From Sphingobacterium sp. xlx-96 (lineage in GTDB: Bacteria > Bacteroidota > Bacteroidia > Sphingobacteriales > Sphingobacteriaceae): DNA of 64,000 nucleotides. The stretch lies in assembly GCF_011007365.1 (NCBI RefSeq), contig NZ_WFKM01000002.1:1-64000 (forward strand). The letters run 5' to 3'. Shown piece by piece: positions 1-7,681 of the stretch. The notes beneath the pieces are model-generated. The model ran no database searches. It was not told the origin of the DNA and was given only the letters and a program-made list of their open reading frames with translations. Position 1 is the stretch's first letter; each line of letters starts with the position of its first letter. The translations under genes were made by a program, and so were the position numbers.

Positions 1-40
<40 letters not shown>

Positions 41-280
41 AAAATGAAGTGTAAGACCAAGACTATTTATGAAAATAGAATTGTCTTTATTATAATTTCT
101 GATTCTAGGACCAAATGGCTGATTTTTTAACTTTCGTCGTTTCTCAACACTACTCGTTACGTTACATGATCATTTTTTAAAGAACTTTTTTCGCATCCGC
201 TTCGCGCTTCTGCTTTTATGATGCCGGAACAAAATCCGTTATCCTGCTTTTTCTGTTGCCCTTCGTTTCCGTTGGGACTG

Positions 281-312
281 CAAAGGTAGGAATCTTTTTC
301 AAACCTCCAAAA
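281..312 (-). promoter_or_regulatory. rrn promoter P1 (proximal)
   Basis: On the minus strand a perfect Bacteroidota -7 box TACCTTTG (positions 288-281) lies 19 nt downstream of a TTTTG -33 element (312-308). This matches the TTTG-N19-TAnnTTTG housekeeping consensus. Transcription would start near 277, leaving a leader of about 235 nt before the 16S gene. Confidence 0.7.
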
Positions 313-431
313 TAAATGTGAAAATTTATTTCAGCACCTTTTCTTGTATTCCCGCGTTTAAATAACTTTAAACCCCTCTTTTTTCATGGTCCCGTCCTAA
401 GATCCGACCGTTCCTCCCTTGCGGAGTGGTG

Positions 432-464
432 CAAAGATAGGATAATTAAACCCATAGTTCCAAA
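432..464 (-). promoter_or_regulatory. rrn promoter P2 (distal)
   Basis: A second minus-strand -7 box, TATCTTTG (439-432), lies 21 nt downstream of TTTG (464-461). It sits about 150 bp upstream of P1 in the same direction, so the rRNA operon appears to have tandem promoters, as is common for rrn operons. Confidence 0.6.
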
Positions 465-891
465 GGATATCCCCATCTATTTTTGAAATAAAACCCTAAA
501 ACGCTGGAAATGCGGAGAATAAAATTGAAATGGGATAACCGTAGCTAGGAAAATGGGGCTTTACAAAGTATCGTGTTATATCACTATAGCTATAAAAAGC
601 CCATCTGTATAGAAGTGGTAAGCTAAAAAAAACACGATGGACCACCTTCTCTTTCAGGCCATATTATTACCAAAGGGCAGAGCAATTCTAGGCTTTCCCT
701 CCGATTCCCCTATTTTAACGGAGACACAATAGAGGGAAAACAGAGATTTACCTCTATGAACCCTCTACAAACCCTCTATTATTCCCCTAGAAAATCTCTA
801 TAAAATTAGAATATGTATCGGATCTGCTAATAGTTTAGTACAAACAAAAAAGCAATTGATTTAAATATGGAAAAAATAAAATGCGGGCAGT
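465..891. other. non-coding gap between rrn promoters and ccoS
   Basis: No credible ORF on either strand. The only structure I see is a cluster of CCTCTA motifs at about 751-780, with an inverted partner AATAGAGGG at 728-736 pairing CCCTCTATT at 772-780. It could form a weak hairpin downstream of ccoS, but there is no U-tract typical of an intrinsic terminator. Confidence 0.5.
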
Positions 892-1065
892 CTATTTTTT
901 ATCTTTTGATCCGTCATCCGATTTCACCTCGTCATCAAAAAGAATTCGCACCGAGGGCGTATACGTATCATCATTTTGCCCCGTTTTATTCGCCCAAAAG
1001 AATGCGCCTAAAAAAATCAAAGCGATAAAAACACTACAGCCAATTAAGAAAAAAATTATAGACAT
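892..1065 (-). CDS. ccoS: cbb3-type cytochrome oxidase assembly protein CcoS
   Basis: Small single-pass membrane protein needed for cofactor insertion into cbb3 oxidase. The 57-residue product opens with a hydrophobic segment and has the family signature: an FLGAFFWA stretch, then GQNDD, then TPSVRILFDDE. I place the start at the ATG at 1065, which gives the usual CcoS N-terminus (MSIIFFLIG) 10 bp after the ccoI stop. An ATG at 1101 would add 12 residues and overlap ccoI by 26 bp; it has an AAGGTGG just before it but too close to act as a normal ribosome site. It is the last gene of the leftward hemN-ccoI-ccoS run. The oxidase structural genes do not follow; the rrn operon does. Confidence 0.9.
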   Translation of the reverse strand: MSIIFFLIGCSVFIALIFLGAFFWANKTGQNDDTYTPSVRILFDDEVKSDDGSKDKK

Positions 1066-1075
1066 AATACCAAAG

Positions 1076-3469
1076 TTAAATAAGATTTCTCTTCTTACCA
1101 TACCACCTTGTCATTAAACTGGTAAAGGAAATAATTGTCACTGTACTTATGGGCATTAAGATCGCCGCGAATAAAGGAGACATTGTCCCTTGAACAGCAA
1201 AACTCAATCCTATGATATTATAAAGTATAGAAATAACAAAACTCATTTTAATAACTTTAACCGTATCTTTACTAAAAGCGAAGAAACTAGGAAGCTTTTC
1301 GAACGAGACGCCGTCTAGAATAGCATCACAGCCCGGTGAAAAATTATTGATATCATCAGACACCGCAATCCCAAGGTCTGCTTTACGTAAGGCACCTGCA
1401 TCGTTTAACCCATCACCAACCATACATACTTGTTGCCCATCCTTCTGCCAATTACTTATTTTCAAAAGCTTATCATTTGGACTCTGGTTAAAAAACAGAG
1501 TAGCATTTGACGGAAAGATCAACCGCAAAGCTTCCGCCCTACGCTCATTATCACCAGATATCAAATGTAATCCATAACTATCTTTTAATTTGCCAATTAC
1601 CTCCGTAAGCCCTTTCCTCCACGATTGTCCCAGTGTAAAAAAACCCTTCACTACACTATTTATCTTTATATATACGACAGAACCTTCGGCATCAGAATGT
1701 CTCACACCGGTAAACGATGCACTGCCTACCATTATTTGGCAATCAGAATACCACGCTGATTGCCCTTTACCAGCAAACTCTTCATACCCATTTATTGGCA
1801 GAACAGCACACAGACCTAACCATTTGATTATTTCTCTGCTTAAAGGATGATTTGAATTTCGACACAATGTATATACCAAATCTCTTTCCATTTTAGATAG
1901 GGCTCCTTCGAAATACATAGTAGAAGCTTTGGGAGAAGATATTGTACCAGTTTTATCAAACACAACCGTATCAATAGCAGCCATCTGTTCAATAGCAGAT
2001 GTATTTTTGATATACATTTTATTTTTATCAAATATACTCAACGCTGCGCTCAACGTAAAAGGAGAACTTAAAGCCAACGCACATGGACAAGCAATTATAA
2101 GTACAGCCGTAAATGCTGCCCATGCCCTATCTGTAGCTTCTCCTACCAACCAAAATGCAGCTGCAAACATCGCTATTGAAATCAATCCTATGGTGAAATA
2201 CTTGCTGATTACTCCAACAAAAGTTTCAAATTTTCTTTCATAGGATTTAAAACTCTCATTATTCCACAACTTTGTAAGATAGCTTTGGGAAACAGCTTTT
2301 ACCACCTCCAACTCAATCACGCCGCCCGTCTGGCGACCTCCAGCGTACACGACTTCGCCGAGGATCTTTTCCACTGCATCACTTTCTCCCGTCACGAAAC
2401 TAAAATCAACAAATGCATCACCTTTAAGCAGAATAGCATCTGCAGGAATAATTTCATTGTTTCGTACTAGAATTCGTTCTCCAACTTTAAGATTCCCTAT
2501 TGGAGTAGGTTTTTCCTTACCTTCTGTCAACACGGTGACAGCCACAGGAAAATAGGACCTATAATCCCTTTCGAAGGAAATATGATAATAGGTTCTTTCC
2601 TGCACCCATTTACCAATTAAAATAAAAAAGACCAAGCTACATAGGGTATCTATAAAACCAGCCCCAGTTTGGGTTAAAATTTCGAACGCGGATCGAAAAA
2701 AAAGAACAAAGATACCGAGCGCTAAAGGTACATCAAGATTCAATCTTTTCTGCTTTAAACTATACCAAGCTGATTTAAAATAATCGGAAGCACTGTACAA
2801 CAAAACAGGTAAACCAAATGCTAAATTCATATAACCAAAGAAATTAGCATATTCCCTTTCAAAATCTGCCATCCCGAAATACTCTGGAAAACTAATCATC
2901 ATAGAGTTTCCAAAGCAAAAACCTGCAACAGTAATCTTTCCGATCAAACCATTTTGATTAACCTTATTCCCTTCCTTTACAACATCCTGTAAGGTAATCT
3001 TTGGATCGTACCCGATATTGTGAAGAAGCTGAACAACTTCCTTCAGTGAAATCTCTTGTTTATTAAATGTAATACTGGCCTGCTTTTTCATAAAATCTAC
3101 CTTCGCGGATTTTATGGCAGTATTCAGCTTAAACAAATTTTCAAGTAACCAAATACAAGAACTACAATGAATAGCCGGCACATAAAATGTAATAATCGTG
3201 ATGTGATCGTCCTGATAATCGACTAATCTTGAGACAATATTAGGCTCGTCTAAATAATTTAGATCTTCCTTATGTCCATTTTGAGATTTACCAGGATGCG
3301 TATTGTATTTATAATAACTCTGAAGGTCGTTTTCTTTTAAAATTTGATATACGGTCTGACAGCCTAAACAACAGAACTGATGCTCATTCAAAATATAGGA
3401 GGTCTGTTCCACTAAATCACCACAATGATAGCATTTGGTTTTAGTGATCAAACTACTTTGCTCTGCCAT
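1076..3469 (-). CDS. ccoI: cbb3 oxidase copper-import P1B-type ATPase CcoI
   Basis: Copper-transporting P-type ATPase of the inner membrane that supplies copper to cbb3 cytochrome oxidase. The 797-residue protein starts with a Cys-rich metal-binding region (C13, C16, C33, C34, C37), then a heavy-metal-associated domain with C102-x2-C105. Next come transmembrane helices, the actuator motif TGES at 360-363, the membrane CPC ion site at 461-463, the phosphorylation site D505 in DKTGT, and the hinge GDGLNDA in the C-terminal part. The N-terminal zinc-ribbon-like part is typical of the CcoI/FixI branch rather than CopA. It lies 11 bp after hemN and 10 bp before ccoS, so all are probably cotranscribed. 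Family assignment is secure; substrate is inferred from the neighbours. Confidence 0.93.
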   Translation of the reverse strand: MAEQSSLITKTKCYHCGDLVEQTSYILNEHQFCCLGCQTVYQILKENDLQSYYKYNTHPGKSQNGHKEDLNYLDEPNIVSRLVDYQDDHITIITFYVPAIHCSSCIWLLENLFKLNTAIKSAKVDFMKKQASITFNKQEISLKEVVQLLHNIGYDPKITLQDVVKEGNKVNQNGLIGKITVAGFCFGNSMMISFPEYFGMADFEREYANFFGYMNLAFGLPVLLYSASDYFKSAWYSLKQKRLNLDVPLALGIFVLFFRSAFEILTQTGAGFIDTLCSLVFFILIGKWVQERTYYHISFERDYRSYFPVAVTVLTEGKEKPTPIGNLKVGERILVRNNEIIPADAILLKGDAFVDFSFVTGESDAVEKILGEVVYAGGRQTGGVIELEVVKAVSQSYLTKLWNNESFKSYERKFETFVGVISKYFTIGLISIAMFAAAFWLVGEATDRAWAAFTAVLIIACPCALALSSPFTLSAALSIFDKNKMYIKNTSAIEQMAAIDTVVFDKTGTISSPKASTMYFEGALSKMERDLVYTLCRNSNHPLSREIIKWLGLCAVLPINGYEEFAGKGQSAWYSDCQIMVGSASFTGVRHSDAEGSVVYIKINSVVKGFFTLGQSWRKGLTEVIGKLKDSYGLHLISGDNERRAEALRLIFPSNATLFFNQSPNDKLLKISNWQKDGQQVCMVGDGLNDAGALRKADLGIAVSDDINNFSPGCDAILDGVSFEKLPSFFAFSKDTVKVIKMSFVISILYNIIGLSFAVQGTMSPLFAAILMPISTVTIISFTSLMTRWYGKKRNLI

Positions 3470-3480
3470 AAAAAATATTT

Positions 3481-4845
3481 TTAAATTGCTTGACTAAACA
3501 AATTATCTCTTTCTTTTGTTTTTTGCAACCTTTCATCAAAAGCCATACAAACATTTCTTAGAAAAGACTTACCCAAATCAGTGATTCTTATTTCCGAATC
3601 CTCCGCCAGCACCAATCCATCATTAATCAAAGGAACTAATCTTTTTTTGATTTTATCATCTATTTCTATATTTCCATTTAGAATCACTTTTCCTTTACAC
3701 ATCATATCTAAAATATATGTGCGAATGATCAAATCCTCTTCATTAAGAAGATGTCCTTTAAACACCGGCAATTCGTTTGCATTAATTTTAGCATGATATT
3801 CTTCTACAGTCTTCACATTCTGCGCGAATGCGCTCCACGAATCACTAATCGAAGAAACACCTAAACCAATCATCAGGGGAGTATATCTATCCGCATATCC
3901 CATAAAATTACGATGTAAAGTTCCGCTTTGGGAGGCCAAAAATAAAGCGTCATCTTTTTTTGCAAAATGATCCATACCGACATCCTCGTATCCGGCAGCT
4001 TGAATCATCTCTTTACCTTTTTTATATAACTCAAGCTTATCTTCTCCATCTGGTAGATCATGCTCGGTAAACTTTCTTTGCCCCGGCTTTATCCAAGGTA
4101 CATGCGCGTAGCTGTAAAAGGAAATCCTCTCTGGCAGCATTTCCAACGAAATTTCAATAGTTTTCAAGACAGACGCTAAGGTCTGTAAAGGCAATCCGTA
4201 GATTAAGTCAAAATTAATTGATTCGTAACCAATAGCTCTCGCTACGCGCATCACTTGCTGCACATCCTCAACAGTCTGATGTCGATTTATTATTGCTTGA
4301 ACCTTCTCGTCAAAATCCTGAATACCAAGGCTAAGCCTCCTAAAGCCTAAATTATATAATGTATGTAGATGCTCATCCGTCGTATTTGCGGGGTGAGCTT
4401 CAAATGAAAATGATGCATTTTCACTTTTCTCATTTCCATGCAGAATCCCTTCAATCAACCTCTTCAGATTATTAGGGGTAAAGAAAGTTGGTGTCCCCCC
4501 ACCTAAATGTATCTCACTAATTGTCAACACCTCAGAACCCAACACCTTTCTATACATCTTCCATTCGCTCAATAACGAAGTAATATAAGGATCCTCTACG
4601 TTATGATTCTTAGTAATACGTGTATTACAACCACAATACGTACAAAGGCTTTCGCAATAAGGCAAATGAATATAAATACTTATGCCTTGATCTTTTGATT
4701 CTTCATAACGACTTTTTACATGAAACCGCCAGTCCGACTCATTGAAGTCTTCATTCTGCCAAAACGGTACCGTCGGGTAACTCGTATACCGAGGAGCCGC
4801 AACATTGTATTTAGAGATCAACACGTTTTTGCTTTCTACACTCAT
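3481..4845 (-). CDS. hemN: oxygen-independent coproporphyrinogen III oxidase HemN
   Basis: Radical-SAM enzyme that decarboxylates coproporphyrinogen III to protoporphyrinogen IX without oxygen, in the cytoplasm. The 454-residue length is usual for the family. The 4Fe-4S motif is visible as C64-x3-C68-x2-C71 followed by C73, within IHLPYCESLCTYCGC, and a GGGTPTF SAM-binding stretch follows. The start overlaps the stop of the upstream gene in an ATGA arrangement (4842-4845), indicating translational coupling. Its place before ccoI and ccoS fits a role in making haem for a high-affinity oxidase under low oxygen. Confidence 0.95.
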   Translation of the reverse strand: MSVESKNVLISKYNVAAPRYTSYPTVPFWQNEDFNESDWRFHVKSRYEESKDQGISIYIHLPYCESLCTYCGCNTRITKNHNVEDPYITSLLSEWKMYRKVLGSEVLTISEIHLGGGTPTFFTPNNLKRLIEGILHGNEKSENASFSFEAHPANTTDEHLHTLYNLGFRRLSLGIQDFDEKVQAIINRHQTVEDVQQVMRVARAIGYESINFDLIYGLPLQTLASVLKTIEISLEMLPERISFYSYAHVPWIKPGQRKFTEHDLPDGEDKLELYKKGKEMIQAAGYEDVGMDHFAKKDDALFLASQSGTLHRNFMGYADRYTPLMIGLGVSSISDSWSAFAQNVKTVEEYHAKINANELPVFKGHLLNEEDLIIRTYILDMMCKGKVILNGNIEIDDKIKKRLVPLINDGLVLAEDSEIRITDLGKSFLRNVCMAFDERLQKTKERDNLFSQAI

Positions 4846-5273
4846 AATCGATTATTAATATCATTTTTGCTGTCACAATTAAATGAACAATAGCAGGCAT
4901 CGCCTAAGCATGTTTTTTTATCCCAATTATTGAGATTGACGATCGTCTGCATTGCAATATTTTCAGGGGATTTATCCTCAGAAGGTGTATTAGCCACGTG
5001 TAACTTGAGTACAGAAGCATAAGGAATATCAATATGGTCTAAGGTTGTAGACCGGGTTATTATTTTCTTGACTCCTATTTTCCATAACGCATCAAGCAAA
5101 GATCTATCCAGTAAATCCCGCTCAGAAACAATGACTACTTCTTTACCTTCCGCATAATGAATCGTATTTAAGTTAAGTCCATTTGAAATCAGGGTAAGAT
5201 CATGCACTTTAGCGTTCGCCTTCGCAAGTAGTTCCTTCTCGAATTCTATTATATTATATGCAACAACTCTCAT
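4842..5273 (-). CDS. short 2-hydroxyacid dehydrogenase-like protein with Cys-rich tail
   Basis: The 143-residue product resembles only the N-terminal part of D-2-hydroxyacid (lactate) dehydrogenases: MRVVAYNIIEFEKELL, then an alternating hydrophobic region and TRSTTLDHIDI, which parallels the TRSxGxDHID stretch of that family. The Rossmann NAD-binding core and catalytic residues are absent, so it cannot be a working dehydrogenase. Instead it ends in a CLGDACYCSFNC cluster that might bind metal or an Fe-S centre. I chose the ATG at 5273 because it matches the usual family N-terminus and because a predicted promoter box (5298-5305) covers the longer ORF start at 5300; ATG 5285 is possible. It is the first gene of the hemN operon. 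Function unknown. Confidence 0.75.
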   Translation of the reverse strand: MRVVAYNIIEFEKELLAKANAKVHDLTLISNGLNLNTIHYAEGKEVVIVSERDLLDRSLLDALWKIGVKKIITRSTTLDHIDIPYASVLKLHVANTPSEDKSPENIAMQTIVNLNNWDKKTCLGDACYCSFNCDSKNDINNRL

Positions 5274-5297
5274 TGATTCATTCATGGTATAACACTC

Positions 5298-5305
5298 CAA
5301 ATCTA
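5298..5305 (-). promoter_or_regulatory. -7 promoter box of the hemN-ccoI-ccoS operon
   Basis: Minus-strand TAGATTTG matches TAnnTTTG and would start transcription near 5294. No clear -33 TTTG is seen at the right distance, which is typical of activator-dependent promoters. Confidence 0.45.
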
Positions 5306-5350
5306 GCAGTAGTTCTGCACTTTACGAATGCAACTCATCAAGCAAATAAA

Positions 5351-5362
5351 TGATTTTTGTCA
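5351..5362. promoter_or_regulatory. putative Crp/Fnr-family operator
   Basis: TGATTTTTGTCA fits TGA-N6-TCA, the core of FNR/CRP-family sites (TTGAT-N4-ATCAA). Its centre at 5356.5 is about 61-65 bp upstream of the predicted start of the hemN operon, a standard class I activator position. A receiver-Crp fusion regulator is encoded immediately next to it (5413-6474). Confidence 0.45.
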
Positions 5363-5370
5363 CTTATTGT

Positions 5371-5408
5371 ACAAAAAAGAAAAGCGGCCATTTTTTCTAA
5401 TGGCCGCT
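5371..5408 (-). terminator. intrinsic terminator of the ettA-kinase-regulator operon
   Basis: A 10-bp perfect stem, AGCGGCCATT (5383-5392) with AATGGCCGCT (5399-5408), is followed on the minus strand by a T-rich tract (5382-5371). Confidence 0.85.
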
Positions 5409-5412
5409 GTTA

Positions 5413-6474
5413 CTATTTTATTTTCTTCAATCTATTAATAGACAATATTCGAATCGCTGTTCGCTCTTTAATTATTATCCCTTCGTCTTTGAGCTCTGCG
5501 AGAATACGACTCACTGTTTCATTTGCTGTTCCGGCAAAGGCGGCAAGATCTTCTCTGGAAATACGTACCAGTACTTCGTCATCACTCTCATTAGCCCTAC
5601 TTTTCAATGCTATTTGAGTCAAAGCATTGGCGACCCGCTTTCTAACACTATCATAAGCAAATCCCAACATTTGCTCTTCTTTCTCTTTAATATCACCCGA
5701 TAGCATTTTTATGAATTTATTTGCAATACCAGGTTTGCTGTACAGCAATTCAAAGAAACTGTCCTTAGTAATCAAAGCAACCTCGGAATCTTCCAAAGAA
5801 GCCGTACTTTCGGTATAATTCTCATTCATCAGAATGGATTCATAACCAAAAAAATGACCATCGCCATGGATACCTGTCGATAACTCTCTACCATCCTGAT
5901 AGTTGAGAAAACTACGAACCTTACCTTTCACGACATAATACATAAAGACAGGAGAATCATCTGTTTCATAAATGAGCTGTTTCTTCTTGAACATTTTGAC
6001 CCGCGATTCAGCGACAAGATGTTCTAATAAATAATTCTGTTCATCTTCCTCTAGATCTAAGAACCGATTATTACTCGCGGCGATATTTAGCAAACTTTCC
6101 TTTTTCTTTAGCCTGCTTTCTATTGCATTCAATAATTCAATATCATCAAAAGGCTTGACTATATAGTCGTCTGCCCCCATCTCCATCGCCTTGCGCATAT
6201 CTACACGCTCCGACTTTGCTGTAATAAAGATGAAAGGTATATGCATAGTACTCTCCTGTTTACTTAACATATAAAGAACACCATACCCATCCAGTTCAGG
6301 CATCATTATATCACAAAGAATAAGATCAGGATGATGTTTATTCGCTAGTTCGACACCGATCATACCATTCTCCGCAGTGACAATATCATACTCACCCGTG
6401 AGTTCCAAAATTTCTGCACTTCCTTCTCTAATCTCTAAATTGTCCTCGATGATTAAAATGGTTCTTTTCTTCAT
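5413..6474 (-). CDS. response regulator with receiver and Crp/Fnr DNA-binding domains
   Basis: Transcription factor joining a two-component receiver to a Crp/Fnr module. Residues 1-125 form the receiver, with acidic E10/D11, phospho-acceptor D55 in LILCDIMMPE, and K107 in YIVKPFDD. Residues of about 145-270 look like a cyclic-nucleotide-binding-type beta barrel, and about 275-345 a Crp-type winged helix with ISREDLAAFAGTANETVSRIL as the recognition region. No FNR-type cysteine cluster is visible, so oxygen sensing would come from phosphorylation. It starts 16 bp after the FixL-like kinase stop, in the same operon. The arrangement equals FixJ and FixK fused into one protein. Likely target: the hemN operon next door, which has a Crp/Fnr-like site. 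Confidence 0.88.
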   Translation of the reverse strand: MKKRTILIIEDNLEIREGSAEILELTGEYDIVTAENGMIGVELANKHHPDLILCDIMMPELDGYGVLYMLSKQESTMHIPFIFITAKSERVDMRKAMEMGADDYIVKPFDDIELLNAIESRLKKKESLLNIAASNNRFLDLEEDEQNYLLEHLVAESRVKMFKKKQLIYETDDSPVFMYYVVKGKVRSFLNYQDGRELSTGIHGDGHFFGYESILMNENYTESTASLEDSEVALITKDSFFELLYSKPGIANKFIKMLSGDIKEKEEQMLGFAYDSVRKRVANALTQIALKSRANESDDEVLVRISREDLAAFAGTANETVSRILAELKDEGIIIKERTAIRILSINRLKKIK

Positions 6475-6490
6475 TTATTTTGCTTTAAGC

Positions 6491-7681
6491 TTAGCGTTTA
6501 AATACCATACGAAAAAGTGCCCCCTGATTTATGGCTGACCAATACTCAAGTTCTCCATCCATAAGGCTAATGTATCGTCTTACAATATTAAGTCCTAATC
6601 CTGTCCCAGGGATATTACCTGTATTATGCGCTCTAAAGAAAGGTTCGAATAGATTCTTTTGATCTTCAACAGGGATCCCTATTCCATTATCTTTGACCAC
6701 TATTGTACACATATCTTCTGTAATCTCTGTAGAAAACTCTATAAAAGTATCTTCCCCAGAATATTTTATCGCATTGGATATCAGATTAATAATACTGTTT
6801 TTAAGTAAATGGGCGTCCAAAAAAAACTCAGCCTGTGCCCCTGTATGCTGATACACAATATGCTGATTCTTTTTACAGATTAATTGCATTTCACCAGAAA
6901 TCTCTTCACCTAGATGTACTAGATTTATCTCTTGTTTATTAACAACAACAACACCTGCCTCTAGTTTCTCCAAGGATAAAAAATCATTAAGGATATTATT
7001 AAGTAACTGTACTGATCCTTTGATTCGATTAGTGTGCTTTATGACAGCATCAAAGTCTGGTCTTTCAATATACTTGTCAATCAAAGATGCCGAAAGCTGT
7101 ACCGAACTCAAGGGAGTTCTAAACTCGTGTGATGCCATTGAAACAAAACGAGACTTAAGCTGATTTAATTCCTTTTCCTTTTCCAAAGAATTACTGACAT
7201 CTGCTTTAGCTTTCTCTAATTCAGACACCAAAGATATCAGATCCTTGGTTCGATGCCTAACGACTTCCTCCAGTTCTAATGTATGCTTCAAAAGTTCATC
7301 TTCAGCTTTCTTCTCCTTGGTTAAGTCATGAATAAATCCGGTAAAAATACTTTTGTCTTTGTAAAAGACTTCACTCACAGCGAGACGAAACGGAAAAGTG
7401 GTACCATCCTTCTTCTTTCCTCTTACTTCTCGACCTATTCCAATTATTTTCTTTCTTCCTGTTTCTTTGTAATTGGAAATATAACTATCATGGCTACTCC
7501 GATCCGGCTCAGGCATCAACATAGATATATTATTGCCAATCACCTCCTCTGCATCATATCCAAATAAAGTTAAAGCGGCTGGATTTATCGTCTCGACAAT
7601 ACCTTTATTATCGATAGTTATAATTCCATCTATTGCCGTCTCTATTATTGCTTCTAATAACCGTGCGGATTCTAGACTCAT
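6491..7681 (-). CDS. FixL-like haem-PAS sensor histidine kinase
   Basis: Predicted soluble oxygen-sensing kinase. The PAS domain (about 5-120) carries MPEPDRSSHDSYISNY and IIGIGREVRGKKKDGTTFP, strikingly like Bradyrhizobium FixL. H64 aligns with the haem-ligating His200 and R84 with the ligand-gating Arg220; the 20-residue spacing is the same. A coiled coil (about 122-175) leads to the HisKA domain with phospho-His H185 in SMASHEFRTPL. The ATPase domain has NLISNAIKYS, DNGIGIP and GTGLGL. No membrane segments. The ATG follows directly after the ettA stop (TAGATG), so the genes are coupled, and the receiver-Crp regulator follows. Kinase identity is certain; haem binding is inferred from residue conservation. 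Confidence 0.9.
   Translation of the reverse strand: MSLESARLLEAIIETAIDGIITIDNKGIVETINPAALTLFGYDAEEVIGNNISMLMPEPDRSSHDSYISNYKETGRKKIIGIGREVRGKKKDGTTFPFRLAVSEVFYKDKSIFTGFIHDLTKEKKAEDELLKHTLELEEVVRHRTKDLISLVSELEKAKADVSNSLEKEKELNQLKSRFVSMASHEFRTPLSSVQLSASLIDKYIERPDFDAVIKHTNRIKGSVQLLNNILNDFLSLEKLEAGVVVVNKQEINLVHLGEEISGEMQLICKKNQHIVYQHTGAQAEFFLDAHLLKNSIINLISNAIKYSGEDTFIEFSTEITEDMCTIVVKDNGIGIPVEDQKNLFEPFFRAHNTGNIPGTGLGLNIVRRYISLMDGELEYWSAINQGALFRMVFKR

Noticed and set aside
728..780. Cluster of CCTCTA repeats with an inverted partner near the end of ccoS
   Set aside because: Short, imperfect and without a U-tract; could be chance in AT-rich spacer, so noted only in the gap entry.
1066..1101. Longer ccoS start with a purine-rich AAGGTGG before it
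   Set aside because: It overlaps ccoI by 26 bp, the motif is too close to the ATG to be a normal ribosome site, and the extra residues do not match the family.
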